Source: an uncultured Alistipes sp. (GTDB lineage: Bacteria > Bacteroidota > Bacteroidia > Bacteroidales > UBA932). From it: a stretch of 64,000 nucleotides of DNA. Both the position numbers and the translations under genes were made by a program. The DNA lies in NCBI GenBank assembly GCA_900550465.1, contig URSC01000003.1:150870-214869 (forward strand), read 5' to 3'. Positions 8,574 to 18,236 of the stretch are shown piece by piece. The stretch's first letter is position 1. Each line of letters begins with the position of its first letter. The notes under the pieces are model-generated. The model worked only from the letters and a program-made list of their open reading frames with translations, did no database searches and was not told where the DNA came from.

Positions 8574-9542
8574 ATGAAAATATTGCTGACTGCCCTGCTG
8601 ATTGCCGCGTCCACGGCCATGCATGCGCAGGAGCGCAGGCGGTCGCTCGGCCCGTACACGATGTACGAGCAGATCATCTATCAGGCCAAGCAGGAGCGCA
8701 TCATGGAATGGCTGGCAGACGACATGAGCGAGGGACGGGCCACCGGGACAAATGCCGGAATGTCCGCAGCGCGGTTCATCGAGGTACTCTACCGGCAGTA
8801 CGGCCTGGAACCCCTCTTCGGAGGCAGTTTCTACCAACCCTTCATCGCCGACAGCCTGAGCGGTACCCGCGGACGCAATGTGGTCGGGATAGTCCGCAGC
8901 GCCGTACCCTCCGATGAATACGTGCTCATCTCGGCCCACTACGACCACCTCGGCATCCTGAACGGCAACGTCTACAACGGCGCCGACGACAACGCTTCCG
9001 GAGTGACCGTCCTGCTCAACCTCGCCGACATGCTGGGTACCATGAAAAAAACTAAAACCGGCCCGGACAAGAACATCATCTTCGCCGCCCTCGACGCCAA
9101 GGAACTCAACATGGCCGGATCCAAGGCCCTTGTCGGCAGGCTGCAGGAGAGAGAAATGACCGACAGCATCCTCTGCGCCATCAACATCGACCAGATAGGC
9201 ACAGTCCTCGAGCCTGTCCACGAGGCCGACACTAACTTCGTGATAGTCCTCGGCGAGCAGACCCTGCGCAAGGAGAGCCGCGGCCTCATCGACATGTGCA
9301 ACCGCTACTACAACATCGGCTTAGACATCGACCACACCTTCTACGGCAGCAAGAACTTCACCGAGCTCTTCTATCAGCTCTCCGACCAGATCGTCTTCCA
9401 CCGGGCCGGCATCCCCGCCTTAGTATTCACCTCCGGCTTCCACCGCCACACCTACAAGACCACCGACGACCCGGACATCATCTCCTACCCGGTGATGAAA
9501 AAGCGCACACTGCTCATCTTCTACCTCACCATGATGCTATAA
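8574..9542 (+). CDS. Exported M28-family peptidase homologue with altered active site
   Basis: The ATG at 8574 opens a signal peptide (MKILLTALLIAASTAMHAQ); an in-frame ATG at 8490 would fuse pseudogene DNA to it. 322 residues. The M28 landmarks are in order: H122 in SAHYDHLG, D138 in NGADDNASG, D206 in NIDQIG, and the C-terminal HRHTYKTTDDPD. Where the family has the catalytic Glu and a Glu ligand, this protein reads DAKE (K176, E177). Where the last zinc-binding His is expected (YHTPxD) it reads YKTTDD. It therefore looks like a divergent, possibly non-hydrolytic M28 protein of the periplasm or outer face. It is three bases from uvrB and probably co-transcribed with it. Confidence 0.8.
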   Translation: MKILLTALLIAASTAMHAQERRRSLGPYTMYEQIIYQAKQERIMEWLADDMSEGRATGTNAGMSAARFIEVLYRQYGLEPLFGGSFYQPFIADSLSGTRGRNVVGIVRSAVPSDEYVLISAHYDHLGILNGNVYNGADDNASGVTVLLNLADMLGTMKKTKTGPDKNIIFAALDAKELNMAGSKALVGRLQEREMTDSILCAINIDQIGTVLEPVHEADTNFVIVLGEQTLRKESRGLIDMCNRYYNIGLDIDHTFYGSKNFTELFYQLSDQIVFHRAGIPALVFTSGFHRHTYKTTDDPDIISYPVMKKRTLLIFYLTMML

Positions 9543-9545
9543 ACT

Positions 9546-11546
9546 ATGCCGTTCAAGATTCAGTCCCCATACCGCCCCACAGGCGACCAGCCTGAGGCCA
9601 TCAAGGAGATCTGCGAGGCAGTCAATGCCGGTGCGGACGCCGTGACCCTGCTCGGAGTCACCGGCTCGGGCAAGACGTTCACGATGGCCAACGTCATCGA
9701 GAGGCTGCAGCGGCCGGCCCTGATACTCAGCCACAACAAGACCTTAGCGGCCCAGCTCTACGGCGAGTTCAAGTCATTCTTCCCGGACAACGCCGTGGAG
9801 TATTTCGTCTCCTACTACGACTACTACCAGCCCGAAGCCTACCTGCCGGTGACCGACACCTACATAGAGAAGGACCTGAGCATCAACGACGAGATCGAAA
9901 AGCTGCGCCTCTCCGCCTCCTCAGCCCTGCTCTCCGGCCGCCGCGACGTGATAGTCATCTCCTCCGTATCCTGCCTCTACGGCATCGGCAACCCGCAGGA
10001 CTTCCACGACAACACCATTGCCCTCCATACCGGCCAGCGCATCAGCCGCAACAAGCTCCTCTACCGCCTCGTCGACGCCCTCTACAACCGCAGCGACGCC
10101 GACTTCAAGCGCGGCACCTTCCGCGTGAAGGGCGACACGATAGACATCTACCTGGCCTACGTGGACAGCGGCTGCCGCATCGTATTTTTCGGAGACACGA
10201 TAGAAGAGATTGAGATCATCGACCCGGTCAGCGGCATGAGCCTCGAGAGCCTCGAGGAGATATCGATATACCCCGCCAACATCTTCGTCACCACCAAGGA
10301 GCGCACCGCCCACGCCATACGCATGATCCAGGACGACATGATGCAGCAGTGCGAGTATTTCAGTTCCATAGGGAAGCAGCACGAGGCCAACCGCCTCAAG
10401 AAGAGGGTCGAATACGACATGGAGATGATCAAGGAGCTGGGCTACTGCCCGGGCATTGAGAATTATTCCCGGTACTTCGACGGACGGAGCGCCGGACAGC
10501 GGCCATTCTGCCTCATAGACTATTTCCCTAAGGACTTCATCACATTCATCGACGAGAGCCACGTCACCCTTCCGCAGGTGAGGGCCATGTACGGAGGCGA
10601 CCGCTCCAGAAAAGAGGTGCTGATCGAATACGGCTTCCGCCTCCCCGCCGCTGCGGACAACCGGCCCCTGAAATTCGACGAGTTCGAGAATATTCTCGGA
10701 CAGAGGGTATTTGTCAGCGCGACCCCCGGTGACTACGAGCTGGAGAAGAGCGAGGGTCTTATCGTAGAGCAGGTGGTGCGTCCCACCGGCCTGCTGGACC
10801 CTCCGATAGACGTGCGCCCGTCCAAGAACCAGATCGACGACCTGATGGAGGAGATAGAGCTGCGCACGGAGAAGGACGAGCGCGTGCTGGTCACCACCCT
10901 CACCAAGAGGATGGCAGAGGAACTGGAGAAATTCTTGACAAAACGGCAGGTGCGCTGCCGCTACATCCACTCGGACGTGGACACACTGGAAAGGGTGGAG
11001 ATTATCGAGGATTTCAAGGCCGGAAGATTCGACGTACTGGTGGGTGTCAACCTGTTGCGCGAGGGACTGGACCTGCCGGATGTCTCGCTGGTAGCGATAA
11101 TCGACGCGGACAAGGAAGGATTCCTGCGTTCGGACCGGGCATTGACCCAGATCGCGGGACGCGCGGCACGAAATCTGAATGGTCTTGTGATAATGTACGC
11201 GGACACCGTCACCGGCTCGATGCAGAAGACCATCGACGAGACCAACCGGCGCAGGGCAAAACAGGCGGAGTACAACGAGAAGCACCACATCACCCCCACC
11301 CAGGTGCGCAACGACAAGAAGAACTCCTTAGCCGCCATCAGCGGAGCCTACAAGGAGCCCGATGAGGAAGAAAATGTACGCTACGTGGCAGAAGATCCGG
11401 TGATATCTAAGATGAGCCCCAAGCAGCTGCTTGAGGCCATAGAAGCCGCCAAGAAGAAGATGGAAGAAGCCGCCAGGGCCCTCGACTTCCCCGCGGCAGC
11501 CAAGTACAGGGACGAGATGTACGGACTAATGAAACTAAGGAAATGA
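9546..11546 (+). CDS. uvrB: Excinuclease ABC subunit B
   Basis: 666 residues, normal length. Walker A GVTGSGKT lies at residues 37-44, the damage-probing beta-hairpin is in YYDYYQPEAYLP, the Walker B is DESHVTLPQ, and helicase motifs V-VI (GVNLLREGLDLP, QIAGRAARN) are intact. The last 40 residues form the UVR domain that contacts UvrA/UvrC. It is the damage-verification helicase of nucleotide excision repair in the cytoplasm. The stop overlaps the next start (ATGA). uvrA lies two genes downstream, so the repair pair brackets a relA-type gene. Confidence 0.97.
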   Translation: MPFKIQSPYRPTGDQPEAIKEICEAVNAGADAVTLLGVTGSGKTFTMANVIERLQRPALILSHNKTLAAQLYGEFKSFFPDNAVEYFVSYYDYYQPEAYLPVTDTYIEKDLSINDEIEKLRLSASSALLSGRRDVIVISSVSCLYGIGNPQDFHDNTIALHTGQRISRNKLLYRLVDALYNRSDADFKRGTFRVKGDTIDIYLAYVDSGCRIVFFGDTIEEIEIIDPVSGMSLESLEEISIYPANIFVTTKERTAHAIRMIQDDMMQQCEYFSSIGKQHEANRLKKRVEYDMEMIKELGYCPGIENYSRYFDGRSAGQRPFCLIDYFPKDFITFIDESHVTLPQVRAMYGGDRSRKEVLIEYGFRLPAAADNRPLKFDEFENILGQRVFVSATPGDYELEKSEGLIVEQVVRPTGLLDPPIDVRPSKNQIDDLMEEIELRTEKDERVLVTTLTKRMAEELEKFLTKRQVRCRYIHSDVDTLERVEIIEDFKAGRFDVLVGVNLLREGLDLPDVSLVAIIDADKEGFLRSDRALTQIAGRAARNLNGLVIMYADTVTGSMQKTIDETNRRRAKQAEYNEKHHITPTQVRNDKKNSLAAISGAYKEPDEEENVRYVAEDPVISKMSPKQLLEAIEAAKKKMEEAARALDFPAAAKYRDEMYGLMKLRK

Positions 11547-13735
11547 ACACAGCAGAAGACACCCTCAGCGCCATCCTCGCCTGCTATCCGCAGAAAGAGC
11601 AGCAGGAGCAGATACTCAGAGCCTACCGCATAGCCGACGACGCGATGAAGGACAAGCTCCGGGAGAACCGGCACCCCTTCATCGAGCATCCCCTCGGAGT
11701 GGCCCGCATCGTGGCTGAGGACATCCACCTCGGCTACGAGAGCGTCATTGCCGTATTTCTTCATGAGACCATCCGGTTCTACCCGGAAGTGACGCAGAGC
11801 CTCCCGAAAGGAGCATTTTCCCCTGGAATCATAGACATAGCGCAGAGCCTCAACAAGATAGCTGCCATCAAGCCCAAGGAGACCCGCCTCGAGGCCGAGA
11901 ACTACAAACGCCTTATCGTCTCCTACTCCCGCGACCCGAGGGTCATGCTCATCAAGATAGCCGACCGCCTCGACGTGATGCGCAACATCGAGCTGCTGCC
12001 CAAGACCTCCCAGGAGCGGAAGGTCACCGAGACCATGTTCCTGTACATCCCCATTGCCCATCAGCTGGGACTCTACAGCATCAAGACCGAGCTCGAGAAC
12101 ATCTTCTTCCGCTGCACCGAGCCGGAGAAATACCGGGAGATCAACAACAAGCTGAAAGCCACCGCCGCCGAGCGCGAGGAGCTGCTGAACGCCTTCCTCA
12201 TCCCCATCAAGCGGAAGCTCTCCGAAGCCGGCATCAAAGTCACCTACAAGCAGCGCACCAAGGCCCCCTGGTCCATCTGGAAGAAGATGCAGAAGCAGGA
12301 CATCCCCTTCGAGAAAGTCATGGACCTGCTGGCCGTCCGCCTTATCATCGACACCCCCGCCGTCAGCCTCGAGAAAGAGCACGAGCTGTGCTGGAAGGCC
12401 TACTCCATAGTCACTGACGAATACCGGCCCGACACTTCCAGGCTCAGGGACTGGATATCCAAGCCCAAGAGCAGCGGCTACGAGTCCCTGCACATCACCG
12501 TGCAGTTCAGGGGCGACATCTTCGTGGAGGTGCAGATCCGCACCCGCCGCATGGACGACGAGGCCGAGAACGGGCACGCCTCCCACTGGGCCTACAAGGG
12601 CATCAAGGAGGAGAAAGGCCTGACCCCCTGGCTCCAGAGCGTGCGCAACATCCTCGAAAGCGGCAGCAGGAACGACTACGAATACGTCTCCCGCTTCCTC
12701 TCTGAGGACGTCTTCGTCTTCACCCCCGACGGAGAGCTGCGCCGGCTGCCCAAGGGCGCCACGGTCCTGGACTTCGCCTTCAACATCCACACCAACTTAG
12801 GTCTCAAGTGCGTGGGCGCCACCATCGACGGCAGGCCCGCCTCCATCAAGGACCGGCTCAGCACCGGCCAGGTCGTAGAGATCAAGAGCGGCAAGAACCA
12901 GCGTCCCTCCCCCGACTGGCTCAACTTCGTGGTCACTTCCAAGGCCCGCAACAAGATTAAGGTCAAGCTAAAGGAAGAGGAGCTAAAGAAAGCCGCCACT
13001 GGCCGGGAACTGCTCGAGCGCCGTCTCAAGAACTGGAAGATGGAGCTTCCCGACGAGGACCTCACCATCCTCTGCAAGAAGTACAAGCTCAAGACCATCA
13101 GTGACTTCTACGCCGCCATCGCCGATGAGAAGGTAGACATCATGGACGTCAAGTCCTACATCTCCCGCAAGCAGCAGGGCGAGGAGGAAGCCACCGCAAC
13201 CCCTTCATCCCTGCCCCCTAAGGACAATGCCGGCAACAAGGAGGCCGCAGGCGCCGCCAGGGACAGCTCCACCGACGACTACCTGGTCATCGACGGCAAG
13301 CTCAGCAACGTCTCCTACAAGATGGCCCGCTGCTGCAACCCCATCTACGGCGACGAGGTCTTCGGCTTCGTCTCCGTCAAGGACGGCATCAAGATCCACC
13401 GCATGTCCTGCCCCAACGCCGCCCGCCTCATCGAGAACTACCCCTACCGCATCCAGAAGGTGCGCTGGAAGGAGACCTCCACCACCAGCAGCTTCCAGAC
13501 CACCGTCAAGGTCATCACCGATGACTCCGCCGCCTATTCGTCCGTCATCAAGACAGTCACGGACTTCGGGGCCTCCCTGCGGTCCTCGTCCATGACCCCG
13601 AGAGCAGGCCGCAGCGCCGGCGAGTTCGACATCCGCATGCAGATATTCGTCTCATCCAATTCCGTCCTCGACAAGATCATCTCCGCCATCCGCAAGACCC
13701 GCGGAGTGCTGTCGGCAGTCAGAATTTCAAAATAG
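11543..13735 (+). CDS. relA: RelA/SpoT-type (p)ppGpp synthetase, hydrolase site degenerate
   Basis: 730 residues with the long RSH order: HD region (about 30-190), synthetase (about 230-350), TGS (about 390-450), zinc-finger-like region with CC (MARCCNPIYG), and a C-terminal ACT domain. The synthetase motifs look sound: SIWKKM, DLLAVRLII, GYESLHITV and EVQIRT. In the hydrolase half the usual HDVVED is HETIRF and the usual DRLHNM is DRLDVM. The acidic and Asn residues needed for Mn-dependent ppGpp hydrolysis are therefore largely gone. I infer a RelA-like, synthetase-only enzyme. It is coupled to uvrB by a 4-base overlap. Confidence 0.92.
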   Translation: MNTAEDTLSAILACYPQKEQQEQILRAYRIADDAMKDKLRENRHPFIEHPLGVARIVAEDIHLGYESVIAVFLHETIRFYPEVTQSLPKGAFSPGIIDIAQSLNKIAAIKPKETRLEAENYKRLIVSYSRDPRVMLIKIADRLDVMRNIELLPKTSQERKVTETMFLYIPIAHQLGLYSIKTELENIFFRCTEPEKYREINNKLKATAAEREELLNAFLIPIKRKLSEAGIKVTYKQRTKAPWSIWKKMQKQDIPFEKVMDLLAVRLIIDTPAVSLEKEHELCWKAYSIVTDEYRPDTSRLRDWISKPKSSGYESLHITVQFRGDIFVEVQIRTRRMDDEAENGHASHWAYKGIKEEKGLTPWLQSVRNILESGSRNDYEYVSRFLSEDVFVFTPDGELRRLPKGATVLDFAFNIHTNLGLKCVGATIDGRPASIKDRLSTGQVVEIKSGKNQRPSPDWLNFVVTSKARNKIKVKLKEEELKKAATGRELLERRLKNWKMELPDEDLTILCKKYKLKTISDFYAAIADEKVDIMDVKSYISRKQQGEEEATATPSSLPPKDNAGNKEAAGAARDSSTDDYLVIDGKLSNVSYKMARCCNPIYGDEVFGFVSVKDGIKIHRMSCPNAARLIENYPYRIQKVRWKETSTTSSFQTTVKVITDDSAAYSSVIKTVTDFGASLRSSSMTPRAGRSAGEFDIRMQIFVSSNSVLDKIISAIRKTRGVLSAVRISK

Positions 13736-13744
13736 AAAGATAAC

Positions 13745-16711
13745 ATGGAACAACCGGAAGAAGGATACATCCACATTAAAAATGCCGAGGCCAACAACCT
13801 CAAGGGCATCGACGTCGACATCCCCCGCAACCGCCTGACCGTCATCACCGGAGTCAGCGGTTCGGGCAAGACCTCCCTTGCCTTTGACACCCTCTTTGCG
13901 GAGGGACAGCGCCGTTTCGCCGAGAGCCTCTCCTCCTTCGCCCGCCAGTTCCTCGGGAGGATGTCCAAACCGCCGGTCGAGAGTATCTCCGGCCTCCCGC
14001 CCGCCATCGCCATAGAGCAGAGGGTCAATACCCGCAACCCCCGCTCCACCGTCGGCAGCACCACCGAGATCTACGACTACCTGCGGGTGCTCTTTGCCAA
14101 GATCGGCCGTACCTATTCCCCCGTCACCGGAGAGGAAGTGCGCTGCGACACAGTGGCTTCCGTCATGGAACGGCTGCACTCGCTCGCTGCCTCCCTACCG
14201 GCCGGAGACCCTTCCGACGAGGAATATTCGCCCGGTATCTGCTTCATCCTCGCGGACATACACTGGGAGGAGGAGGCCTGCCGCGTCGAAAGGCTGCTCA
14301 ATCTCAAGGAGGAGGGATTCTCCCGCCTGTACATTCTGCCCTCGGGGGACAATGCCGGGCGGATGGAGAAGATCGACTCGCTCCTGGCCGACATCAGCCG
14401 CGCCGAGGGACGGGAGGTAGCCCTGATGGTGGACCGTATCCCCTTCGACAGCAGCACATTTGCGGACGAGGAGACGGAGAACAGGACAATGGACTCCGTG
14501 CGCACGGCATTCGACAAGGGGCAGGGGCACATCGCCTGCGCATTCTCCCCCGCCGTGGACGGACACGCCCTGCTGCGGTTCTCCTCCCTCTTCGAGGCGG
14601 ACGGCATGCAGTTCTCCGAGCCTACGGAATGGATGTTCAACTACAACAGCCCGGTGGGAGCCTGCCCCGTCTGCGGGGGCCTGGGCAAGATCATCGGCAT
14701 CGACGAGTCGCTGGTCATCCCCAATCAAGCCCTGTCCGTCTATCAGGACGCCGTGGCCTGCTGGAAGGGAGAGGTAATGAAGTATTTCAAGGAGGAGGTA
14801 CTGGCCAATGCGGACAAATTCGGATTCCCGGTGCATACCCCCTACAAGGACCTCACGGCCAAGCAAAAGAGCGACCTCTGGAACGGCAACCGGTACATCA
14901 CCGGCATCTATCCGTTCTTCAAGGAGCTCGAAGCCAAGCGGTACAAGATACAGAACAAGTACATGATCAGCCGCTACTCCGGCAAGACCGTCTGCCGCGA
15001 GTGCGGAGGCAGCCGGCTGCGCAGGGAGGCCCTGTACGTGCGCATCGGGGGACGCAACATCCACGAGCTCATGACCATGAGCATCAAGGACCTGATAGCG
15101 TTCTTCGATGGACTGCGGCTTACTGCATACGAGGAGAAAATAGCCGCCAGGGCGCTGAAGGAGATACGCGACCGCCTGGAGTACATCGACCACGTGGGCC
15201 TGTCCTATCTGACCCTGAGCCGTGCGTCCAACACCCTCAGCGGCGGCGAGAGCCAGCGCATCAGTATCGTCTGCTCCCTCGGCAACAGCCTGACCGGCTC
15301 GATGTACATCCTCGACGAGCCCTCCATCGGACTGCACAGCCGGGACACCGGACGGCTCATCGAAGTCATCAAGCGGCTGAGGGACCTCGGCAACACGGTG
15401 ATAGTCGTGGAGCACGACGAGGAGATCATCCGGAGCGCGGACTGGCTGATAGACATCGGCCCGAGGGCCGGAAAACACGGAGGCGAGGTGGTCTACTGCG
15501 GGCCTCCTCCGGCTTCGGACATTTCTGATGCTGATGCTGCGGAGATGCTGGCCGCCTGGCCACAGTCATTGACCTTAGAATATCTGCTGGGTCGGAAGAA
15601 GATTTCCATCGACCCGGTCAAACGCCCCTGGAAGCAGTACATCGAGGTCTGCGATGCCTGCGAGAACAACCTCAAGAACATCGACGTGCGCTTCCCGCTC
15701 AACGTCATGACCGCCGTCATCGGAGTCAGCGGCTCGGGTAAGTCCACCCTCGTGGGCGATATCCTCTACCCTGCCCTCAACCGCATGCTCAACCAGGTGG
15801 GGGCCAAGCCCGGCTCGTTCCGCGAGCTCCGGGGCGACCTGGACCGCATATCCTCGGTCGAATTCGTGGACCAGAACCCGATAGGCCGCAGCTCCCGCTC
15901 CAACCCCGTAACCTACATCAAGGCCTACGACGACATCCGCAAGCTCTTCTCCGAACAGCCGCTGGCCAAAGTCAACGGCTTCGGGCACTCACACTTCTCC
16001 TTCAACATCGACGGAGGCCGCTGTCCCGAATGTCTCGGCGAGGGCACAGTCAAGATACCCATGCAGTTCATGGCCGACATCGTCATGACCTGCGAGTCCT
16101 GCGGCGGAAAACGCTTCATCCAGGACGTGCTCGAAGTCCGCTACCGCGGCAAGAACATCAGCGACGTGCTCGACATGAGCGTAGACGAGGCCATCGAATT
16201 CTTCTCCTCCACCGGCGAGCCCGCCGCCATCCGCATCGCCTCCAAGCTCATGCCCCTGCACGACGTCGGCCTCGGCTACATCGCCCTCGGCCAGAACAGC
16301 AGCACCCTCAGCGGCGGCGAGAGCCAGCGCGTCAAGCTCGCCTACTTCCTCGGCCTCGGCAAGGACTCTGCCCCCATCCCTGCCACACCGAACAGCCAGA
16401 ACTCCGCCTCAGACAGCATCACAGGTGACAGCATCCCCGGTCAAGGTCCATCCCCATCCGGTTCCGGCACCGCCAGACGCTCCCGCCAGGCCGACAAGCC
16501 CATCCTCTTCATCTTCGACGAGCCCACCACCGGCCTCCACTTCGACGACATCGAGAAACTCCTCGCCTCCTTCCGCGCCCTCCTCGACCGCGGCCACACC
16601 ATCGTCGTCGTCGAGCACAACCCCTACATCATCGCTGCCGCCGACCACATCATCGAGCTCGGGCCCGAGGGCGGCGACGCCGGCGGCTACCTCATCAGGC
16701 CTTCGGTCTGA
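13745..16711 (+). CDS. uvrA: Excinuclease ABC subunit A
   Basis: 988 residues, somewhat longer than the usual 940 or so. Walker A GVSGSGKT lies at residues 36-43 with a second (GVSGSGKST) near 660. The CPVCGG and CRECGG cysteines near residues 305 and 420, and the second zinc module CPECLGEG...CESCGGKR near 765-785, are present, as are both ABC signatures (LSGGESQR). It scans DNA for lesions and loads UvrB. A low-complexity insert rich in S, P, G and T (about residues 880-920) separates the second signature from the second Walker B (ILFIFDEPTTG), and is the likely source of the extra length. Start ATG is 9 bases after the relA stop. Bacteroidota often carry two uvrA genes, so this may be one of two. 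Confidence 0.95.
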   Translation: MEQPEEGYIHIKNAEANNLKGIDVDIPRNRLTVITGVSGSGKTSLAFDTLFAEGQRRFAESLSSFARQFLGRMSKPPVESISGLPPAIAIEQRVNTRNPRSTVGSTTEIYDYLRVLFAKIGRTYSPVTGEEVRCDTVASVMERLHSLAASLPAGDPSDEEYSPGICFILADIHWEEEACRVERLLNLKEEGFSRLYILPSGDNAGRMEKIDSLLADISRAEGREVALMVDRIPFDSSTFADEETENRTMDSVRTAFDKGQGHIACAFSPAVDGHALLRFSSLFEADGMQFSEPTEWMFNYNSPVGACPVCGGLGKIIGIDESLVIPNQALSVYQDAVACWKGEVMKYFKEEVLANADKFGFPVHTPYKDLTAKQKSDLWNGNRYITGIYPFFKELEAKRYKIQNKYMISRYSGKTVCRECGGSRLRREALYVRIGGRNIHELMTMSIKDLIAFFDGLRLTAYEEKIAARALKEIRDRLEYIDHVGLSYLTLSRASNTLSGGESQRISIVCSLGNSLTGSMYILDEPSIGLHSRDTGRLIEVIKRLRDLGNTVIVVEHDEEIIRSADWLIDIGPRAGKHGGEVVYCGPPPASDISDADAAEMLAAWPQSLTLEYLLGRKKISIDPVKRPWKQYIEVCDACENNLKNIDVRFPLNVMTAVIGVSGSGKSTLVGDILYPALNRMLNQVGAKPGSFRELRGDLDRISSVEFVDQNPIGRSSRSNPVTYIKAYDDIRKLFSEQPLAKVNGFGHSHFSFNIDGGRCPECLGEGTVKIPMQFMADIVMTCESCGGKRFIQDVLEVRYRGKNISDVLDMSVDEAIEFFSSTGEPAAIRIASKLMPLHDVGLGYIALGQNSSTLSGGESQRVKLAYFLGLGKDSAPIPATPNSQNSASDSITGDSIPGQGPSPSGSGTARRSRQADKPILFIFDEPTTGLHFDDIEKLLASFRALLDRGHTIVVVEHNPYIIAAADHIIELGPEGGDAGGYLIRPSV

Positions 16712-16740
16712 TGAGGTAAGCAGCCCACCAGACCGAAGGC
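16699..16740 (+). terminator. Stem-loop at the end of uvrA
   Basis: GCCTTCGGTCT and AGACCGAAGGC form a perfect 11-bp stem around a 20-base loop. The left arm covers the last uvrA codons and stop. There is no T-run, so it may be a processing or mRNA-stabilising hairpin rather than an intrinsic terminator. Confidence 0.5.
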
Positions 16741-16881
16741 ATGGTGGACTGGGGAGTACTCCCCTCCCAACCCTCCCGAACTGCGAACTGTCCCCCAGGG
16801 AAGGGCTTTGTCGCTACGTCCCGACAAGATACCTTCGGCCAACGCATACAGGGATTGTAGCCACATTTTCGCTTACGCCCT

Positions 16882-17303
16882 CACCTTCGGAAGGTGCGCA
16901 ATTTCCCCGCGATATCGTCCCACCTTCCAAAGGTGGACAAGCAGGTAGAAAATGTAAAACCGAGCCACAATAGCCCAGAGGGCGTTCCGTGAGCACAACG
17001 GCGAAATTCCACCTTCCGAAGGTGAGCGAAAATGGCCGGAAAACGTCCCACCTTCCAAAGGTGGACTGCACCATAGACTGAATAACGGTAAGCAGAGAGG
17101 CGCCCTATTTTCACAACAAACTGAGATACTGACACATAGAAACACAACGAGAGCTTTTCGGCCATATACATACCTGCCGAAAGCACACGCCACCCCTGCA
17201 AGCAACTGACCTTCCAGCACATACGATTCCACCCTGCGTCAGTACTTACCATTACTTCGCACTGCCGCAATTGCTGCCACTTTCCCACTCCTTCCGAAGG
17301 AGT
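16882..17303. repeat. Cluster of five REP-like palindromes
   Basis: Five short hairpins of two related types: CACCTTCGGAAGGTG (16882-16896), CCACCTTCCAAAGGTGG (16920-16936), CACCTTCCGAAGGTG (17010-17024), CCACCTTCCAAAGGTGG again (17048-17064) and ACTCCTTCCGAAGGAGT (17287-17303). They alternate at about 38, 90, 38 and 239 bases. Minus-strand frames through them give repetitive peptides (PLEGG, FGRWD) that I take as spurious. Apart from these hairpins and the small ORF at 17446, the stretch 16712-17560 shows no gene. Confidence 0.7.
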
Positions 17304-17445
17304 CGTACGAATATGATGGCCGGAATTACGGGAGAAATCAGACGGCAGATCTCCTAGGTACTCATCTACGATACTGAGTGTCTGAAGTGAAAGTTTATAT
17401 ATCTGAAAATGTTTGCGTATATTTACGTATCAGCATTAGATTACG

Positions 17446-17562
17446 ATGACTGTACTTGGAATAATACCGATTGTGGAGATTCCTTTTCTGGTGTCGCTCA
17501 TGCTTATAGCACTACTTGTTATAGTACTTAAAAGTGACAAAAAAGGGAAAGTAAATCGCTGA
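17446..17562 (+). CDS. Possible 38-aa single-helix membrane peptide
   Basis: ATG to TGA, 38 residues: a hydrophobic stretch from about residue 5 to 28 (IPFLVSLMLIALLVIVL) followed by a basic tail (KSDKKGKVNR). This is the layout of small type-I-toxin-like or regulatory membrane peptides. There is no recognisable Shine-Dalgarno and no homologue that I know. A strong inverted repeat lies 21 bases downstream and could terminate a short transcript. It may equally be a chance ORF. Confidence 0.3.
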   Translation: MTVLGIIPIVEIPFLVSLMLIALLVIVLKSDKKGKVNR

Positions 17563-17583
17563 CCATTTCTGCCCTTTAATAAT

Positions 17584-17634
17584 TTGGCCATAGTCGCGAC
17601 TTCTGCCGGAAAAGAAAGTCGCAACTATGGCCAA
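17584..17634. repeat. 19-bp inverted repeat
   Basis: Arms 17584-17602 and 17616-17634 match at 18 of 19 positions around a 13-base loop. It could be the terminator of the small ORF at 17446, or an end of a lost mobile element. DNA between here and 18361 otherwise holds only gene fragments. Confidence 0.6.
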
Positions 17635-17807
17635 TTTGTCTTCAGAAGAGGTGCACAAGCTTTATCTCAACATCCTCAACAACTAAATAAGCCGACATCT
17701 CTGCCGGCTCGGAGCAGCAGACGCCACCCTTGCGGGCGCACTCCACCGCACTGCAAAGATAACAAATTTACTGGATTGAGCCGCATCTGGTTCAGGAATG
17801 CAACTGA

Positions 17808-18032
17808 TTATAAAGACAAAACTTTTCTGAACGGATTGAAATCAGGATCTTCTCCATCTTCCGGCTCATATCCATCAAGGATTGCATTAGTATTGGCCTC
17901 ATCCTGCCAACGCTCGAATACTGCTCTGTCAGCCTCGTCCCAACCGGCACGTTCTTCTGGGGTCATTGCTGCTCGTTGTGTTTCTATGCGTTTGATCGCT
18001 TCGTCACACTTATTTGCCCGGCGGCAGATGTT
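17808..18032 (-). pseudogene. C-terminal fragment of an unknown acidic protein
   Basis: 74 open codons after a stop, with no start before an internal Met at residue 23. The translation looks biological: CDEAIKRIETQRAAMTPEER, then AGWDEADRAVFERWQDEA, ending GEDPDFNPFRKVLSL. I do not recognise the family. The lack of a start and the surrounding debris suggest a decayed gene. A plus-strand frame at 18014-18196 (NLEYVKYLLN, then RRDTTGLTA) faintly resembles an ankyrin unit and may be a further fragment. Confidence 0.35.
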
Positions 18033-18236
18033 TTATACTATCTTGCAGAATCCAAGAAAAAGGGTATTTTTGCAAACACGATAATCTTGAATACGTGAAA
18101 TATCTATTGAACGATAAAGTCGAATACGTGCATCATAGACTAAAGACATATAATCGACGAGATACTACCGGGCTAACAGCCTGTCAGACAAATTAAATGG
18201 CTTGCGGCAGGGGCGCAAAATCTATTAAACGCAGAC

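Noticed and set aside
16814..17288. Three minus-strand frames of 86-135 codons downstream of uvrA
   Set aside because: They are translations through the palindrome cluster and give repeated PLEGG/FGRWD peptides.
16882..17303. Possible CRISPR array
   Set aside because: The units are palindromic hairpins of two kinds with irregular spacing, only five copies, and no cas gene is near.
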